Assembly: GCA_005406025.1 (NCBI GenBank)
Contig: BGZK01001217.1
Location: 124,001-188,000, forward strand
Origin: Eumeta japonica
Taxonomy: Eukaryota; Arthropoda; Insecta; Lepidoptera; Psychidae
Length of the DNA: 64,000 nt
Direction of reading: 5' to 3'
The translations under genes and the position numbers were made by a program. The notes beneath the pieces are model-generated. The model made no database searches. It was not told where the DNA came from and saw only the letters and a program-made list of their open reading frames with translations. This document shows, one piece after another, positions 1-11,667 of this stretch (positions are counted from its first letter, which is position 1; every line of letters begins with the position of its first letter).

Positions 1-1599
1 ATTGCAGTCTTGCTACATAATTCAGGTACGATGTCACACGAACCGATAGACCGCAGGAGAGACTAGAAATACAACGTGAGCACGGGGACGACGACCGGGC
101 GAGGGAAAATCGTAAGGCAAAAAGCGAATTAGGTGTCGGTCGCAATCGTAGTCCCGCCGACGCGCGAGAGTGGCCTCCAGGTCGCCTTTGAGAACCACCA
201 AAGCGTGTTACTTAAGAAATGGGATCCGGAGATCCCAGCGGTCTACTTAAAAGCTGGTAATCTTATCTTTTAGTAAAAAAAAGTCATTTTGTCATATGGT
301 ATTAGAGCGTAGGGGTGGCTTTCTGTAATTCAATGGGATTTGAAGTTTTTTCGATTCGATTTTTATCTTCAAAAGTTCTCTCTTTATGGACAGACTCTGG
401 GAAGGTTCGATTTGGAGTACGCGTTTTTCTCCACATTTAGTCGCTTTTATAAAGTTCTCGTGTTGTCAATAGGTAGACCAAAGTTCTTCGGTGTATGAGA
501 AATTAAAGATTATTTTTTATAGGTAAGATTTAGTACGTCCATAGTAGCACAGTTTTTTGTAATATGACAGATATTTATGTGCAATATTCTCAAATTATTA
601 GAACTAAATTACCTTCTTTAATAAAGTTATTTTTGTAATAAAAAAAAGTTGGACTGTATTTATTTTATATAGTTACTTCTAATAATGAAAAACACGTAAT
701 AGTGTAATATCATAACAATAACTTCGATCATCGGGAAAGCCCTAGAAATTTTAATGCAGGTTTAATATTTGACCGTTACTTAATATGCCACTGGCGTATT
801 AAAAGGTTAAATTTTAAACACTTGAAATTAACGAGATCGTATGAAAGGATTGATGAACGTCAGTAAAGGAAATGATAATTATGTAAAGATCGTACCATAT
901 AGAGATCTTCACGTACCTCTCTGAGCAATCGATTTGTGCTTACAAAGAAAGGTAGTTGTAACTATAGGAGAGCTATATAACGTTTTAGATTATTGACTGT
1001 GATGATTTCAAAATATCCACACTACTCTAAACTTGCCTTTATTCAAAGATGTCCAGTTTTAAATCGGTTAAAAAATCGCTCCCTGTCGATTCCACGCGTT
1101 AGTGCGGCGGCGGAAATGAACAATGAAAATCTCGGTATTGTAAAAAAACAAACCTAACATCAACTAAGTTGTTGAAAGCCTTTCCTGGAAGAAAATTATC
1201 ATTGATTAAAACTATCATGTTTAGCTTTTTCATTAGGAAACTCTCCAAAAACACGATTTAAATAGTTGTTATTAATGATCAAAATGTAGCATAATTTTAT
1301 AATTGGGAACTTATTAGTTTTTTGGATATTGAGATACATAGGGGTAGTGAGAGGTACAAATTATAGTGGTAATTTCAATCATTATAACGAATTTGAAACA
1401 TATGTGGTAATAGTTCATTCATATGAATTATTACCATATGTATGAGTAATATTATTTATATCATCGCGGGAAAAAGTATTTTTTGTTGTCGACATGTAAC
1501 ACTCTAAGGTCTAGCACCATCTGTCGTCCTACTTTAGCCGTTACCCTGTTATATTTTTCGTGTTACCATACGGCATCTGGATAGCGTACGTCATAGAAC
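1..1599. other. AT-rich intron, no gene
   Basis: Non-coding. Positions about 60-220 are richer in CpG than the rest. A small nested palindrome sits at 1399-1440 (catatg repeats around a 12-bp attcatatgaat core). No repeat family was recognised with confidence. The last 100 bp may belong to the retrotransposon remnant that follows, but the frame is too decayed to follow. Confidence 0.5.
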
Positions 1600-2275
1600 G
1601 TGTTCTTTTCACTCGTTCTTCTCATTCTTGGAATCGAGAGGAAAATACGTAAAATATTGTCTGACCATCCGGATACTTCTTTGGGCGGCGATCGCTTGGA
1701 GCGTGTGAACGAGGCTCATAATTTAGGTCTCCTTATGGACCGTAGATTGCATTTCCAGAGGCACACACTTGGGACTGTTCGCAACCAATTTTATAGACTT
1801 AAAGTACTGTATCGCATCCAAGCTTATTTAAATATTGAACTTCAAATTGGGTCGTGTGATTCTCTAATCCCGTCTAAGCTAAATTATGCAGTATTCGGAC
1901 AGTACCTTCTAAAACGTACCAAAACTATAATCCAACTAATTCAAAATGCATGTGCGAGTTATTGCTCCGACTTTCCCTCCCTGTTTCACGTGGCACCCTA
2001 TTTTAGCAATAACAATCTTCTAAACGTGAAAGCTCATCGTAACTTATATTTTGCAGGCTTACTATTTGGAATGATCGAAACGGAATAGCCTAACTATCTC
2101 CATGAAAAAAATAGAATTTCTAATCCAAACTCCGGCATGGCGTTTAATCAGGCGTTCGCACAATGCGGCAGCATTTCGTGGTAGTTCTCGTTTTGCAGCT
2201 ACTATGTGGTGAAATGACATATTGCCACCCTTGAGTTATTCGCTGTCGACAAACTTTTTTAAATTTTGAAAAAAA
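1600..2275 (+). mobile_element. Non-LTR retrotransposon remnant, reverse transcriptase C-terminus
   Basis: The frame 1600-2088 translates to a 162-residue piece resembling the thumb and downstream region of non-LTR (jockey/CR1-like) reverse transcriptases: 'AHNLGLLMDRRLHF', 'VRNQFYRLKVLYRIQ', 'DSLIPSKLNYAVFGQ', 'IIQLIQNACASYC' and 'VAPYF' align in order with the family pattern KxLGxxxDxxLxWxxH, LYxLxR, LIxPxxxY, LQxxQNxxxR, HVxPxx. After a stop at 2086-2088 and a frame change, the homology continues to about 2275 (NAAAFRGSSRF, then WWNDILPPL), the usual C-terminal 'F...ARLWNxLP' block. The catalytic YADD core and endonuclease lie upstream and are missing. It is an inactive 5'-truncated copy. 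The exact clade is not certain. Confidence 0.72.
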
Positions 2276-2862
2276 TATTTGCTTTTAGTATAAAAATCTG
2301 CCGCTTAAATGTCTTTTAGGCATCCTACATGTCTGCGATGCTTTTAATAGTTATAATTGTCGACATAATATCAGATAGTTGACACTATGTAAACGTAGAG
2401 AAATAAAAATTAAAATTGATCATCACCAAAAAACATTGAATCATAAAAGGCACAAATTCAAGTCGAAATCTTTCGGATGATACCAGATTTACTTATGAAA
2501 CTCATATTGTCATATAGATATACTGGAGAAAATGTATTCCTTATATTCTCTTAACTATATTGTAGATTGTAATTAAATCGTTTGGTCCTAACGATTTTAT
2601 TACAAACCTAACTAGAATTAAAAATCCTACCTAGAATTATTACCTTTTACTTAGTGGCATTTAGTTGAATAATTTATGTTACTGGCTATGTCACCATTCA
2701 GTTTGGACTCCACTAAAATCAGCGTCGCGACACCTTACAGATGATGCAGCTGATGCTGAGTCTTATCATTCTGACCAGCGATACCTTAATTATAAGCTGT
2801 ATAGTTGACTACGAAATAATGTGTTGGTCGAATAAATTATTTCTTTCTTCTTTCTTTCTTTC
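2276..2862 (+). mobile_element. Probable 3' UTR and tail of the same non-LTR element
   Basis: An AT-rich stretch leads to about 2690-2830, which ends 'ggtcgaataaattattt' and runs straight into a simple-repeat tail of ttctttc units at 2840-2862. Many insect non-LTR elements end in an 'aataaa'-like motif followed by a short tandem tail. Orientation and distance fit the RT fragment just upstream, so one degenerate element from 1600 to 2862 is the simplest reading; two separate insertions remain possible. Confidence 0.45.
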
Positions 2863-3360
2863 AACGGTCCCGTATCGAAGTTATAAGATGTAGTTTGTGA
2901 ACCATCTATAAAAGTATTCAGGTTTCGAGTCAATAATCCGAGAGTGTAAGAGGGTCGTCGCCGGGCGAACTTCATCAGACCGATGAAGTCGGTGAAGGAG
3001 GCGCTGTCCCTCCAAAACTCCGGACGTATCCATTCGGTGTCTGCAAACAAAATAATAAAAGCGCATTTATATCGGCTACGGGCCCGCTCCCGCCCCGGCC
3101 CGCCCGCTCGCAAAATAGACGAGCGGGACTTTTTGATTGATCACCGACTCGCCTTTTAGATTTACTCTTTTTTTTTCTGCGAAATTAAATATACGGACTT
3201 AGGCGTGTTGCCGATAGAGAGAGTGTCTGCTCCTTACGCATGGCGGTATAGATTTTAGGGGCCAGCTTTTTATTTCAGCGCTAGTGGACCCGCGTCCTGC
3301 GGCCCGCGCGGGCGCCGGAGGGCGGGCGGCGCGCTTCGACGCATCGCGCTTGTCTTTCAT
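2863..3360. promoter_or_regulatory. CpG-rich blocks; candidate conserved non-coding element
   Basis: GC-rich islands at about 3068-3130 and 3285-3345 in AT-rich surroundings. On the - strand, a strong-looking acceptor (pyrimidine-rich, ...ttgtttgcag, AG ending at 3041) is followed by sequence open in two frames, 'DTEWIRPEFWRDS' being one. No family was recognised. It may be a regulatory island or a chance exon-like frame. No function is claimed. Confidence 0.25.
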
Positions 3361-4280
3361 TACCCTTCTTTCATTAAATTCGTTTTCGTTTTTATTAGCA
3401 TACTCATATCGACATATATATTATTGATAAGTACTTAAAAGCGCATACCATTTAGTATTTTAAGGTCCAACTAAACATGGCAATGCATTAGGTAGGCATG
3501 TAGGTGAAAAAAAATTGCGTGATATTAAAAAAAAATCAATTTGAAAAGATAAGTTACGACCGTATCATTTAAAATTAAATAAAATTTACAATACGTACCT
3601 GATAAATTTTGAGTACAAACATATTTTTAACAATTTTATTAAAATTACACAATTCGAAGGTCTCATAAAAATGATTACGCGATTACATTTTTTAAATAAA
3701 CTTACACGAGTAATTCAGATACTATTTAAAAAGCAGGGTTAGTGAGAGTAGGGCTCGCGTCCTGAAGATTCCGTATAAACTTACGTAAGTATGTTTGTAA
3801 ATATTTCGCCCAACGAAATTCTCGACGATAAGTATCGTCGAGAATTTCAGGCGTCGTCGTCGTCGACGTCCGACGTCCGACGTCCGAAATATCGTCGAGA
3901 AGCCTGACGTTCATACCGATATCAGTTTCAGGACTTCGAAGGCTTTTAATGTTTTTCTTCAAAAAATTCAAAATGTGGTACATCTACTACATTTTTGAAT
4001 TTTTTGAATTCTCTATTTTGTTGAAATTCTTAATATTCTTTTGTCTACATCATTGCCAAGACTCCAACTGCACGGACAAATGTCAGTTTGTCATTCCAAA
4101 TTTTTTTATATGATAAAAAATTATCAATTTCCAGATTTTTGCCTTTACTTATGTTATGAGATTTTGTAAGTTGGTGAATAAATCGCAAGTGTGAAAAAAT
4201 GTAAGAAAATTGCCGTGTAATTGACTAAGAAATATGAATTTTCATATATTCAAGGGACCTTAGTGTTTTATATTAATTTG
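3361..4280. repeat. Palindrome, 7-bp tandem repeat and hairpin cluster in intron
   Basis: Three structured pieces lie close together. Positions 3815-3830 and 3833-3848 are perfect 16-bp inverted arms around 'ag'. Positions 3864-3886 hold 3.3 copies of cgacgtc, preceded by a gtc run. Positions 3958-3976 and 3989-4008 form a nearly perfect inverted repeat (one-base indel) with a 12-nt loop. A third partial copy of the palindrome arm (atcgtcgagaa) occurs at about 3891-3901. The rest is plain AT-rich intron. A minus-strand frame across it (3726-3983) is low-complexity and not believed to be a gene. Confidence 0.7.
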
Positions 4281-4284
4281 TATT

Positions 4285-4400
4285 TGATATGTCTATCCGT
4301 TCTTGAGAAAAACAGTCTTGAGACACGACAGACAGACAGAGAGAATATATACACAGGCAGAGCGACAATAAAGTAATCTTATAAGTGCAGCTCTTTAAAG
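4285..4400 (+). repeat. Interspersed repeat remnant with gacagacagacag motif
   Basis: 'cttgagaaaa', 'gacagacagacagag' and 'acaataaagtaatcttataag' follow in the order seen at the 3' ends of a repeat widespread in Lepidoptera (usually ...gacggacagacaacaaagtgatcctataagggttccg). Only the end is recognisable. The motif at 4757-4779 (aaccgacttcaaaaaggagg) is another phrase common in lepidopteran repeats and may mark a second small remnant. Confidence 0.4.
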
Positions 4401-5104
4401 GTACAAAAATACTTCCTTCTAGTTTTAAATTTTATTATAATCTGCCTGACAATCATAAAAAATATTCATAAGTTCAATAGTCAAGAAAACACTTTTGTAT
4501 ATCTTTCAGAGCCAGGGTTTTATTAAGGCAATTAAAAACAGAGGATACGGTCACTTTAAATCATAACAATTGATGTTATGATTCATTTATGATGTTATAA
4601 AAAACTTGTCTTAAAGAGCAAATTTCAATAGACAAAAATGTGATTTCCAATTCGTTCATTAAAGATAATTATAAAAAAATCCGAATAAACAATGTCATGG
4701 ACATTAATTGGTCCGATTCCCGAAATGTATAGAAAAAAAATCATATTTATTTTTAACCGACTTCAAAAAGGAGGTTGTCATCGTAAATAGACTTAATATC
4801 CTCCAATTCGGACAAATTTTGTAGACTATTGGAATATTAGAGGTGTAATCCATACTGCTTATTAATAGCAATGCTTATGTAAAATATAGTACAAAGAGTA
4901 ATAACACTGATAAGAGTACCCAATATTAATTTTTTTAACATTTAGCAGTGTTACTGCGGTATGTTAAAAATATAAAGATAGGAAAATTTTAAATATTTGC
5001 TATATTTTAAAATTATGTATTGATTTTATTAAAAAAAGAAATGAATCAGTGAAAATTTTAAGACGATTTTTATTTATGTATACTGGTGATGACACACTGA
5101 ATGA

Positions 5105-5380
5105 ACCGAGGTCACTCAGTGGTCAAAAGCATTAGGGTCGGACCATAAGGTACTGAGTTCGATCATGACAATGGGTCGATTAACCAATAAGCTTTTAACT
5201 TTAGCCTTTGAGAGTGCGTTAAGCTGCCTGTCCCGGACGCCTCATCTCACCGGCGACGATGGTCGTCGACAGTGCCCGACCCGCTTCAGCTCAGCGTGGG
5301 CATTAGGCCCGAACACCTCCATCTCGAGTAAAAAGGTCCTGGGTAGATATGTCTCAGGAGTAGGATGGTTATAAAATCTG
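5105..5380 (+). repeat. tRNA-derived SINE remnant
   Basis: The segment 5110-5166 reads like a decayed tRNA-derived SINE head: a box A-like 'cactcagtggtcaaaagc' followed about 35 nt later by a box B-like 'gagttcgatc' (expected ggttcgaatcc). GC-richer unique sequence follows to about 5370. It cannot fold into a full tRNA cloverleaf, so it is not a tRNA gene. Confidence 0.5.
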
Positions 5381-7100
5381 ACATAACACAAGATTTATAT
5401 ATTTAATACTTATTGCCTTTTTTTTATTAGAATTCGAGTGTGGTTGAAGATGTAGATGCGATGAGAAGTATTTTCTTAAAAAGGACACTTTTATATACTA
5501 TCTTTTACTAATAAAATTTCTAGATCTTATACTTATGTAGCAGGCTGTTCTTAGAAACGATCAAAATTATTATTGTTTAAGTCCACGTGTATGGAGAACA
5601 CTCCGTAAAGTAGGTTTAAATTTTAATACGAAGCTTTCAGTTGAGGGCTCTATAAGTAATGCTCTGTGTTGGAAATGTGAGGAGACGACTATGGGTGCGA
5701 TCTAATATATTGTGAAAATATTTCAAATATTTTGAGTTCCATATTTGATTTCTCACATCGAATTTAAAATGTACTGTAACTTATATTATTATAATACTGT
5801 AATGGTAGCTTAAAAGTTGGTGTACTAATTATAACAAAACGGGTAAAGAGCAAAAAAAAAACATATAGATAGTTTTTATCTAAATTTCATAGCAATTGTT
5901 ATTTGGGGTATCTTCTACCAGGTTATCTCGCATCTACCAGGGTATCAACAGTGTTAAAAATACCAACAGATGCGCTTTCAACCACCTCACGCGACGTGAT
6001 GAGTCGAGTGATACACCCTGGTAGATGTCTGCATTTTCCTGAGGATGAGCTGATATGGAACGACGTAGCAATAACATTATAATTATTTAGCGGACGAAGA
6101 TAACTAAAACAGTAATACTTGCTTAAGTGTTCGATATCTGTCAATCTTTTCGAATTAATATTCGATAAATTGGATAGAGTTTCGTAGTGGAAGAACAAAT
6201 TCGAGAGTCAGGGGTGATTGTAAGCTGTACGTTATTATACATGTTGCAGGCAATCACCTAAATAAGGGTTTCTATGAATGAACACCCCACACAATAGAAT
6301 ATATAAAAAATATGCCTAGGCAGTAATTGCTTATTAATTTCTGTTCATAATTACCTAGAAAACAGTTATAAACAAGAAGTTAATATAGGTGATATGTTTC
6401 AAAATAAAGATAATTTAATTACAAACACGATGGTATGTTATTGTCAGCAATAAATCATTCATGAAATATTACTACCAGGCTTTAAATTTTAAAACTCGGA
6501 GCGAGCAATGACGCGTGAGAGAGAAAGTTGATCATCTGATTTAGTGCAATAGAGGAGGACATAGCATAGTAGTTGCGCATGACATGTACGTTGAACGAAA
6601 GAGAGTGCATGATTCTTTCATATGCGATTGAGAAAGACAGCTCTTCTTTATTGTCAGGAATCATTTTGAAACGACAGGCCATAGTTCATGATTTGTGACA
6701 AATTTTTAAAACTCTCCTTTATATTTCAAAACAGTAATTTTACTGTAACAAGTCTTCGGATCTTCGATTATAATGCATTGACTATAACTTATGTAGATAA
6801 CTTCCTGTAAGATTAGAAATTATTTTGTAAGAATTGGAAATTGCCTTAAACGTTGTTGAATTATATTTTTCAGAGTTTTACCTTAACGATCTCTCTACAA
6901 AAGAATTTCTATACAATATGAGAGAAAGGTGTAAACTATGACAGTGATTATTTCGACCAAATAAATAATTACTTTCATATTCTATACAAACATAATTTTA
7001 TAATAATTCAATCCCTAATATAAGTTTTGTGGATAATGAAATTGCCGAGAAAAACGTACCTATACTCACTAAACCTTTATTTTTCGTACATGTCGTGTAC
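5381..7100. other. AT-rich intron, no gene
   Basis: No believable coding frame. A moderately GC-rich stretch at about 5925-6240 contains two close copies of 'tctaccagg' (5914 and 5935) and a longer minus-strand frame ending GIFNTVDTLVDAR; it may be a transposon remnant but no family could be named. Confidence 0.5.
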
Positions 7101-7335
7101 ACTCACCACATCAGCTTGTCATTTGCTGGCACCTGGGCATGCCGACACACTCCGAGTCTGCGCGCTCGGCGTCGCACCCGCGCTAGCCCTCGCCGCAGTC
7201 TCAGGTGTGGACTGCGATTTCGCAAGACAATCCTTAATAATTTCATTCGGCCATTAGGCGGCGCCGCTGCCGAGGTGGCCGCAGTTAGCAGACGCCGATT
7301 TGCATTGTGCTCGCCTGCTACCTCTTGAATACATA
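7101..7335. promoter_or_regulatory. CpG-rich island; candidate regulatory element
   Basis: A GC-rich block in AT-rich intron with two overlapping open frames on the + strand. Overlapping frames are expected from the low density of stop codons at high GC, and neither peptide is recognisable. Islands of this kind in large developmental-gene introns are often conserved non-coding elements, but conservation cannot be seen from one sequence. Confidence 0.25.
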
Positions 7336-8550
7336 ATATTGTCGCTTTTATTAGAATAACTTTGCGTGGGAATTGCCAGTGGTCCGGGGGTAGTACGCCG
7401 GCTCCTGTAATTTAAGGTTAAGATTGTACTGTTTTAGTATTTTAAGAGCGTTGTGTATTATTTAATACAGATGTTTTTGCACGGTGTTGCCTGTGTTTGT
7501 AGTATTACCATTTTTTTTCTAATTTGTTTATTACAAACAAGTTTGTTTTAGTAATATGATTTATTGACAGTTTTGTATTGCTATTACAAGTACCTATAAA
7601 AGCTATGAGAGTTAAGTGGTAGAACAAAAAAATAAATTTGGTAAAATGTTTTTCAGTACCTAGAAATAGAACAGAAGAAAACAGTTTCACGTAAAAGAAA
7701 GGATTTGCTTTAAAATTGACTAATTTAACCCAATTATTTCACTGTAATTAATCAACAGATCCAAACAGACTTGGTGTTATTATACTATAGATGGACAGTT
7801 GGTCCGGATCGGACCGGATGACAATCGCTACGGATAATACAATGTATTTATTGTTTTGTCGTATGGGCAATTTTCTAGAGCCAAAGAGCAATCAAGAAAA
7901 TGGGAAATTTTAAAATATATATTTGTATTATATTTATTTTATGTAGTAGCTTTAATAACTCATCAAGGAGTAAGTTAATGTTTTTTTAAGTCGTAGTACG
8001 AAGGAGGTAAACGGTCAGATGAGTGTTCGCTAGTAAATAATGAGGTGAGCTATTCTACCATTTATTGTGGACGATAAGTTGCTAGATTTATTTTATAGTT
8101 GGCCAAGACTGTGCCTGGAGGGGCGCGGCGGGCCGGCCGCCAGGTCGCTTTGCGCGGCCTGCCCGTTTTATAATGCCAATAAACTGGGGGATACACGCCG
8201 CCATTAAAGTATTCGCTGGATTTATTTGACACTGCGACCATTTTGGTATTTTAATGGGTGCTAACATGTTGCGATATGTGCTAGAGAATTGTATTAATTT
8301 CTTTAAAAGACATTAAAATGCCATTGCATCTTGTGTATAAGCGGATCGATTATTGTTAAGATATAAATTTATTTTACTTACGAAAACAATACTGCGATCA
8401 AGGTTACGAATGACAGAAAGAATGTTCTATATAAAATATAAACGAAACCATTCTATGTTCACGTCATCGAATCTAGGGTTTAAAATGGTGTATGTGTTTA
8501 TATTTACACAATATGAATATATATGTGTATATATTAATTACATTTGACAG
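7336..8550. other. Intron with one short GC-rich block
   Basis: Mostly AT-rich and featureless. A short, very GC-rich block at about 8108-8170 includes the gggccggccg core. No gene, repeat family or RNA was recognised. Confidence 0.5.
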
Positions 8551-8665
8551 AGGGAGTCTAGCGGTTATAAGGCTCGTCTGCGATATAGAGGGTACGAATT
8601 TGAGTCGTAATGGCCAGTAGTACTTCAGTTTTCCCGTTCCAACTTCCGTGTAGTTTCTTATAACT
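8551..8665 (+). repeat. tRNA-derived SINE remnant
   Basis: A box A-like 'tagcggttataaggctcg' is followed by a degenerate box B ('ggtacgaatttgagtcg') and a short unrelated segment ending near 8665. This arrangement matches the head of a tRNA-derived SINE. Box B has lost the ggttcgaat core, so a working Pol III promoter is unlikely. Confidence 0.5.
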
Positions 8666-9480
8666 TTTTGCAATCACTGTAACGCCTTAGGTAAGCACCG
8701 TGATAAAACCTGCACGTCGAACAAGATTTCCCGATGTCTCTGACAGACAAACTGCCGTTTTCCCAACATGCTTTCGGGCCGGCAGGAGACTGGTCCGAGA
8801 TGTGATCCGGACGCGCGCCCTGCCCTGTGACGCTAATTTAATTTAGCCAACGGTAGATATCAATTCTAGATCCTTCGAGTCGATGCAAGAGTTTTGAAAT
8901 CCGTAGTCATAGAAGTTGGTTAAAAGCAACATTTTAATTCTCACTGCGTATACATTTATATATTACACCCTGAAAATGATGTTATTCAATTCCGAGTATT
9001 TATTTGTGCTTCAATGTACACACTTTTACAAATAAAAAGTATCAAGAAATTTAATCTCTTGTATTTATAATACAATAATATTTTAACAGCGATATCAGCG
9101 GCACCTTTAATTGCGCGCGCGCTAGCGACTTGGGCAAATATCCTAGCGAACGGGCCCCGTCATATTTTACATTAGCGCGGCAATAAAACCAAACAAAGAC
9201 GAAACGAGGAAATGTAACGGGAGCGGCGCGGAAATGATAAAACGGGCGAGACGGTAACTGCTCTCCCCGCCCACCTTAATGTACAAGTTTCTCGCTTTAC
9301 AGTTTGCCGACTTAAAAAGTTTGCGATCGGTAACCCCGTAAATTGATGCGTTTCGAGTGTGCCCTTTACATCTCAAGACCGGTCGTGCGCGTCTTAGCGG
9401 TCGGACGGCGCTCGAGTACGCAACGGGAGGCCACCTACGCATTCATGCAAATTCAAGTTGTTAAATTCGAGCTGAAAAGC
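8666..9480. promoter_or_regulatory. CpG-rich blocks; candidate regulatory element
   Basis: Two GC-rich segments: about 8755-8830 and a longer one at 9095-9460 that includes a gcgcgcgcgc run (9114-9123). The 91-residue minus-strand frame at 9167-9442 is unrecognisable and has no splice context that stands out. Candidate conserved non-coding element by composition only. Confidence 0.28.
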
Positions 9481-11262
9481 GAACGGTAAGGTTGAGATTT
9501 ATTATTTTCAAAAGATTTTCTAACCTAGATTATCTTTTATAGGTATGTGAAACCTCTTCAGCGCTCTATATAGCGTGTAAAGAATTTGTTTCCTCTAACT
9601 CGATCAGGTAACGATTTGTTATGTCATATTTAGCTCTAAAGTAATTTTGATAATGAAAAATCAGCTTATTTTGAATATTTCAACAGCCGACAAATTGAAC
9701 TCGGTGTTCTGAATATTTTTGTAAAATTAGGGACTTAGACCACAAGCGCTGAGCCAGTGCGGAACAAGGGATGTTTACGAACTGTTGTCGGATGAAGTAT
9801 CTGAAATTTATCATCACATTACTGACGTTCAAAGCACGGTCTGCTTCTGTAGTGAGGTAATTGAAAAAACCAGAATACTCAAAAAATTTAAAAAAGGGTG
9901 TGGAAATTAGAAAGCAATCAAGGAAATACTTCGTAAACCGTTTCTACGTATAAATTTTCATTGACATCAATTAATTAGTCCTCCAGAAATTCTGTGAAAT
10001 ATTTCTTGCGTTTTTTTTTTTATTTAGACTTTAATATGATTCTGGAACTGGCATAAGATCCAACAATGACCTTACGGTGGACACCCCAGTACGTCGGTGC
10101 CCATTGCAGCCGATAATGGTGATGACGGTCATGTATTTATTTAATTAAACTATAAACACTGGAAATTAAGGTTAATTTGTCGAGCATTAATGTGATATAA
10201 ATTTCGGTTTCTCACAAAATCGCGAGCTGTAAAAATGTTTTCACCTTTGCAGGAAATATTACATTTACTTTGCGCGAGGAATAAATTCCGTGTTTAATTC
10301 CGAAGCCAACTTTTAGGGGAAACCATAATACCGTTCCGTTTGTCTGCCGGTTAAATTGTTGGTAATAATTTCTTAGTTCTGAAAGCTGCGGAGCTCTGAA
10401 TGGCCGCCGTGATATATTTGTTTTGAAAGCTTTTAATATGACTTCCCTAATGTCTGTATTAATCGTAAGAAAATCAGTTTTCTCTTTATTTGATTAATTC
10501 GTATTAAAATTCGTCACTTTTGACTGCAATCGTAATAGATAATGCCACATTTTTCTCATTTTAAATTTGTTCAAATAGAGTATTATAAATAGCAAACAAA
10601 AAAACACATGTCTTAATAATTAAAAAATGTCAGTATTCAGTAATCAATTTCGAAGATTTGTTAACTTATTTGATTACAGATTTATAAACAAATTCCACGT
10701 GTAAATACAGTGTACTACCTACTTAAAAGACCTCTTAAAAAAAAAAATCAATAATTAGAATTTAAGACGACTGCTTTGTTGTGATCGCTCTCAAATATAA
10801 ATATAAACAACAATGATAACTGTAGTTGGGCAATGTTTTAAGTTTGCCTTAACATTAACCTGACCACTTTGATTTTCACAACTGAACGTTTTGATATTGA
10901 GCTTCATCGTGCGTGCGTGCGTGTAAACATAATTTTGTAAAATGTACTTATATGAAGTACACAAAAACATAGTTACATTTTAATGCATTTTGGCTAAAAA
11001 AATGCCTAATATATAAATGATATATGTGTGAGTGTGTTTTACTATATGCTATCTTTGATTTGATGATATGGTATGATTGACGATATGATTTTTATTTATG
11101 ATTTTGCCTATTTCGATTCTTAAAATAATGTATGAGTTCTCGCCGAATTTCTTTGCTGGTGTGAAGTTAGTGCTTTAGTATCGCATTGATGAAAATATAG
11201 GTTCATGCGCAAACCTTGTTCGGTTGTACACGGCGCCATCTGTGAAGTCATTGCGTTTAATT
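9481..11262. other. AT-rich intron, no gene
   Basis: Featureless AT-rich sequence. Small points: a poly-T run at 10012-10021, and a (cgtg)n microsatellite around 10909-10922. No RNA gene or coding frame is supported. Confidence 0.55.
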
Positions 11263-11667
11263 TCACATCCGCGAAATTATATTATATTTTTCGTCATCAG
11301 CTAATGACGACTGATCACTTTTATTTAGATCATAAAAGTCTGTAGCTTTTTTATCCGAAAATAACTTGAAAAGTCGCGTAACCCCATTATACCCACGTTT
11401 CTGATTCATTAAAAATTTCACGTGGTCGGAAAAATAATTACAAGTATTCAAAGCAAGTTCTGCATTTTTAAACAATTTTCTCCACTGAAACATTATAGCC
11501 CATTGTCTTGAAATCTGACAGAGGCACCAGCTTCCCGCAGCGCGTTCCCACATGGGGGCTGCTCCGCCGCCGGAGGGCCGCCGGAGGGCCGCCCGAGAGG
11601 GATGTTGACACTCCTCGTTGTCGCCGCCCTTTGTCGCGTGATCACGTATCGGCTTACATTCGTACAC
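11263..11667 (-). other. Unassigned 134-codon open frame, doubtful gene
   Basis: A long minus-strand frame joining a GC-rich first part with an AT-rich second part that has an amino-acid mix more like real protein (WRKLFKNAELALN, MNQKRGYNGVTRLFKLF, then many D/K/S). No domain or family was recognised. Length alone is not decisive in 64 kb of sequence. The GC-rich start contains a short direct duplication (gccgccggagg twice at about 11568-11590). It could be an old exon or transposon piece, or chance. Confidence 0.18.
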
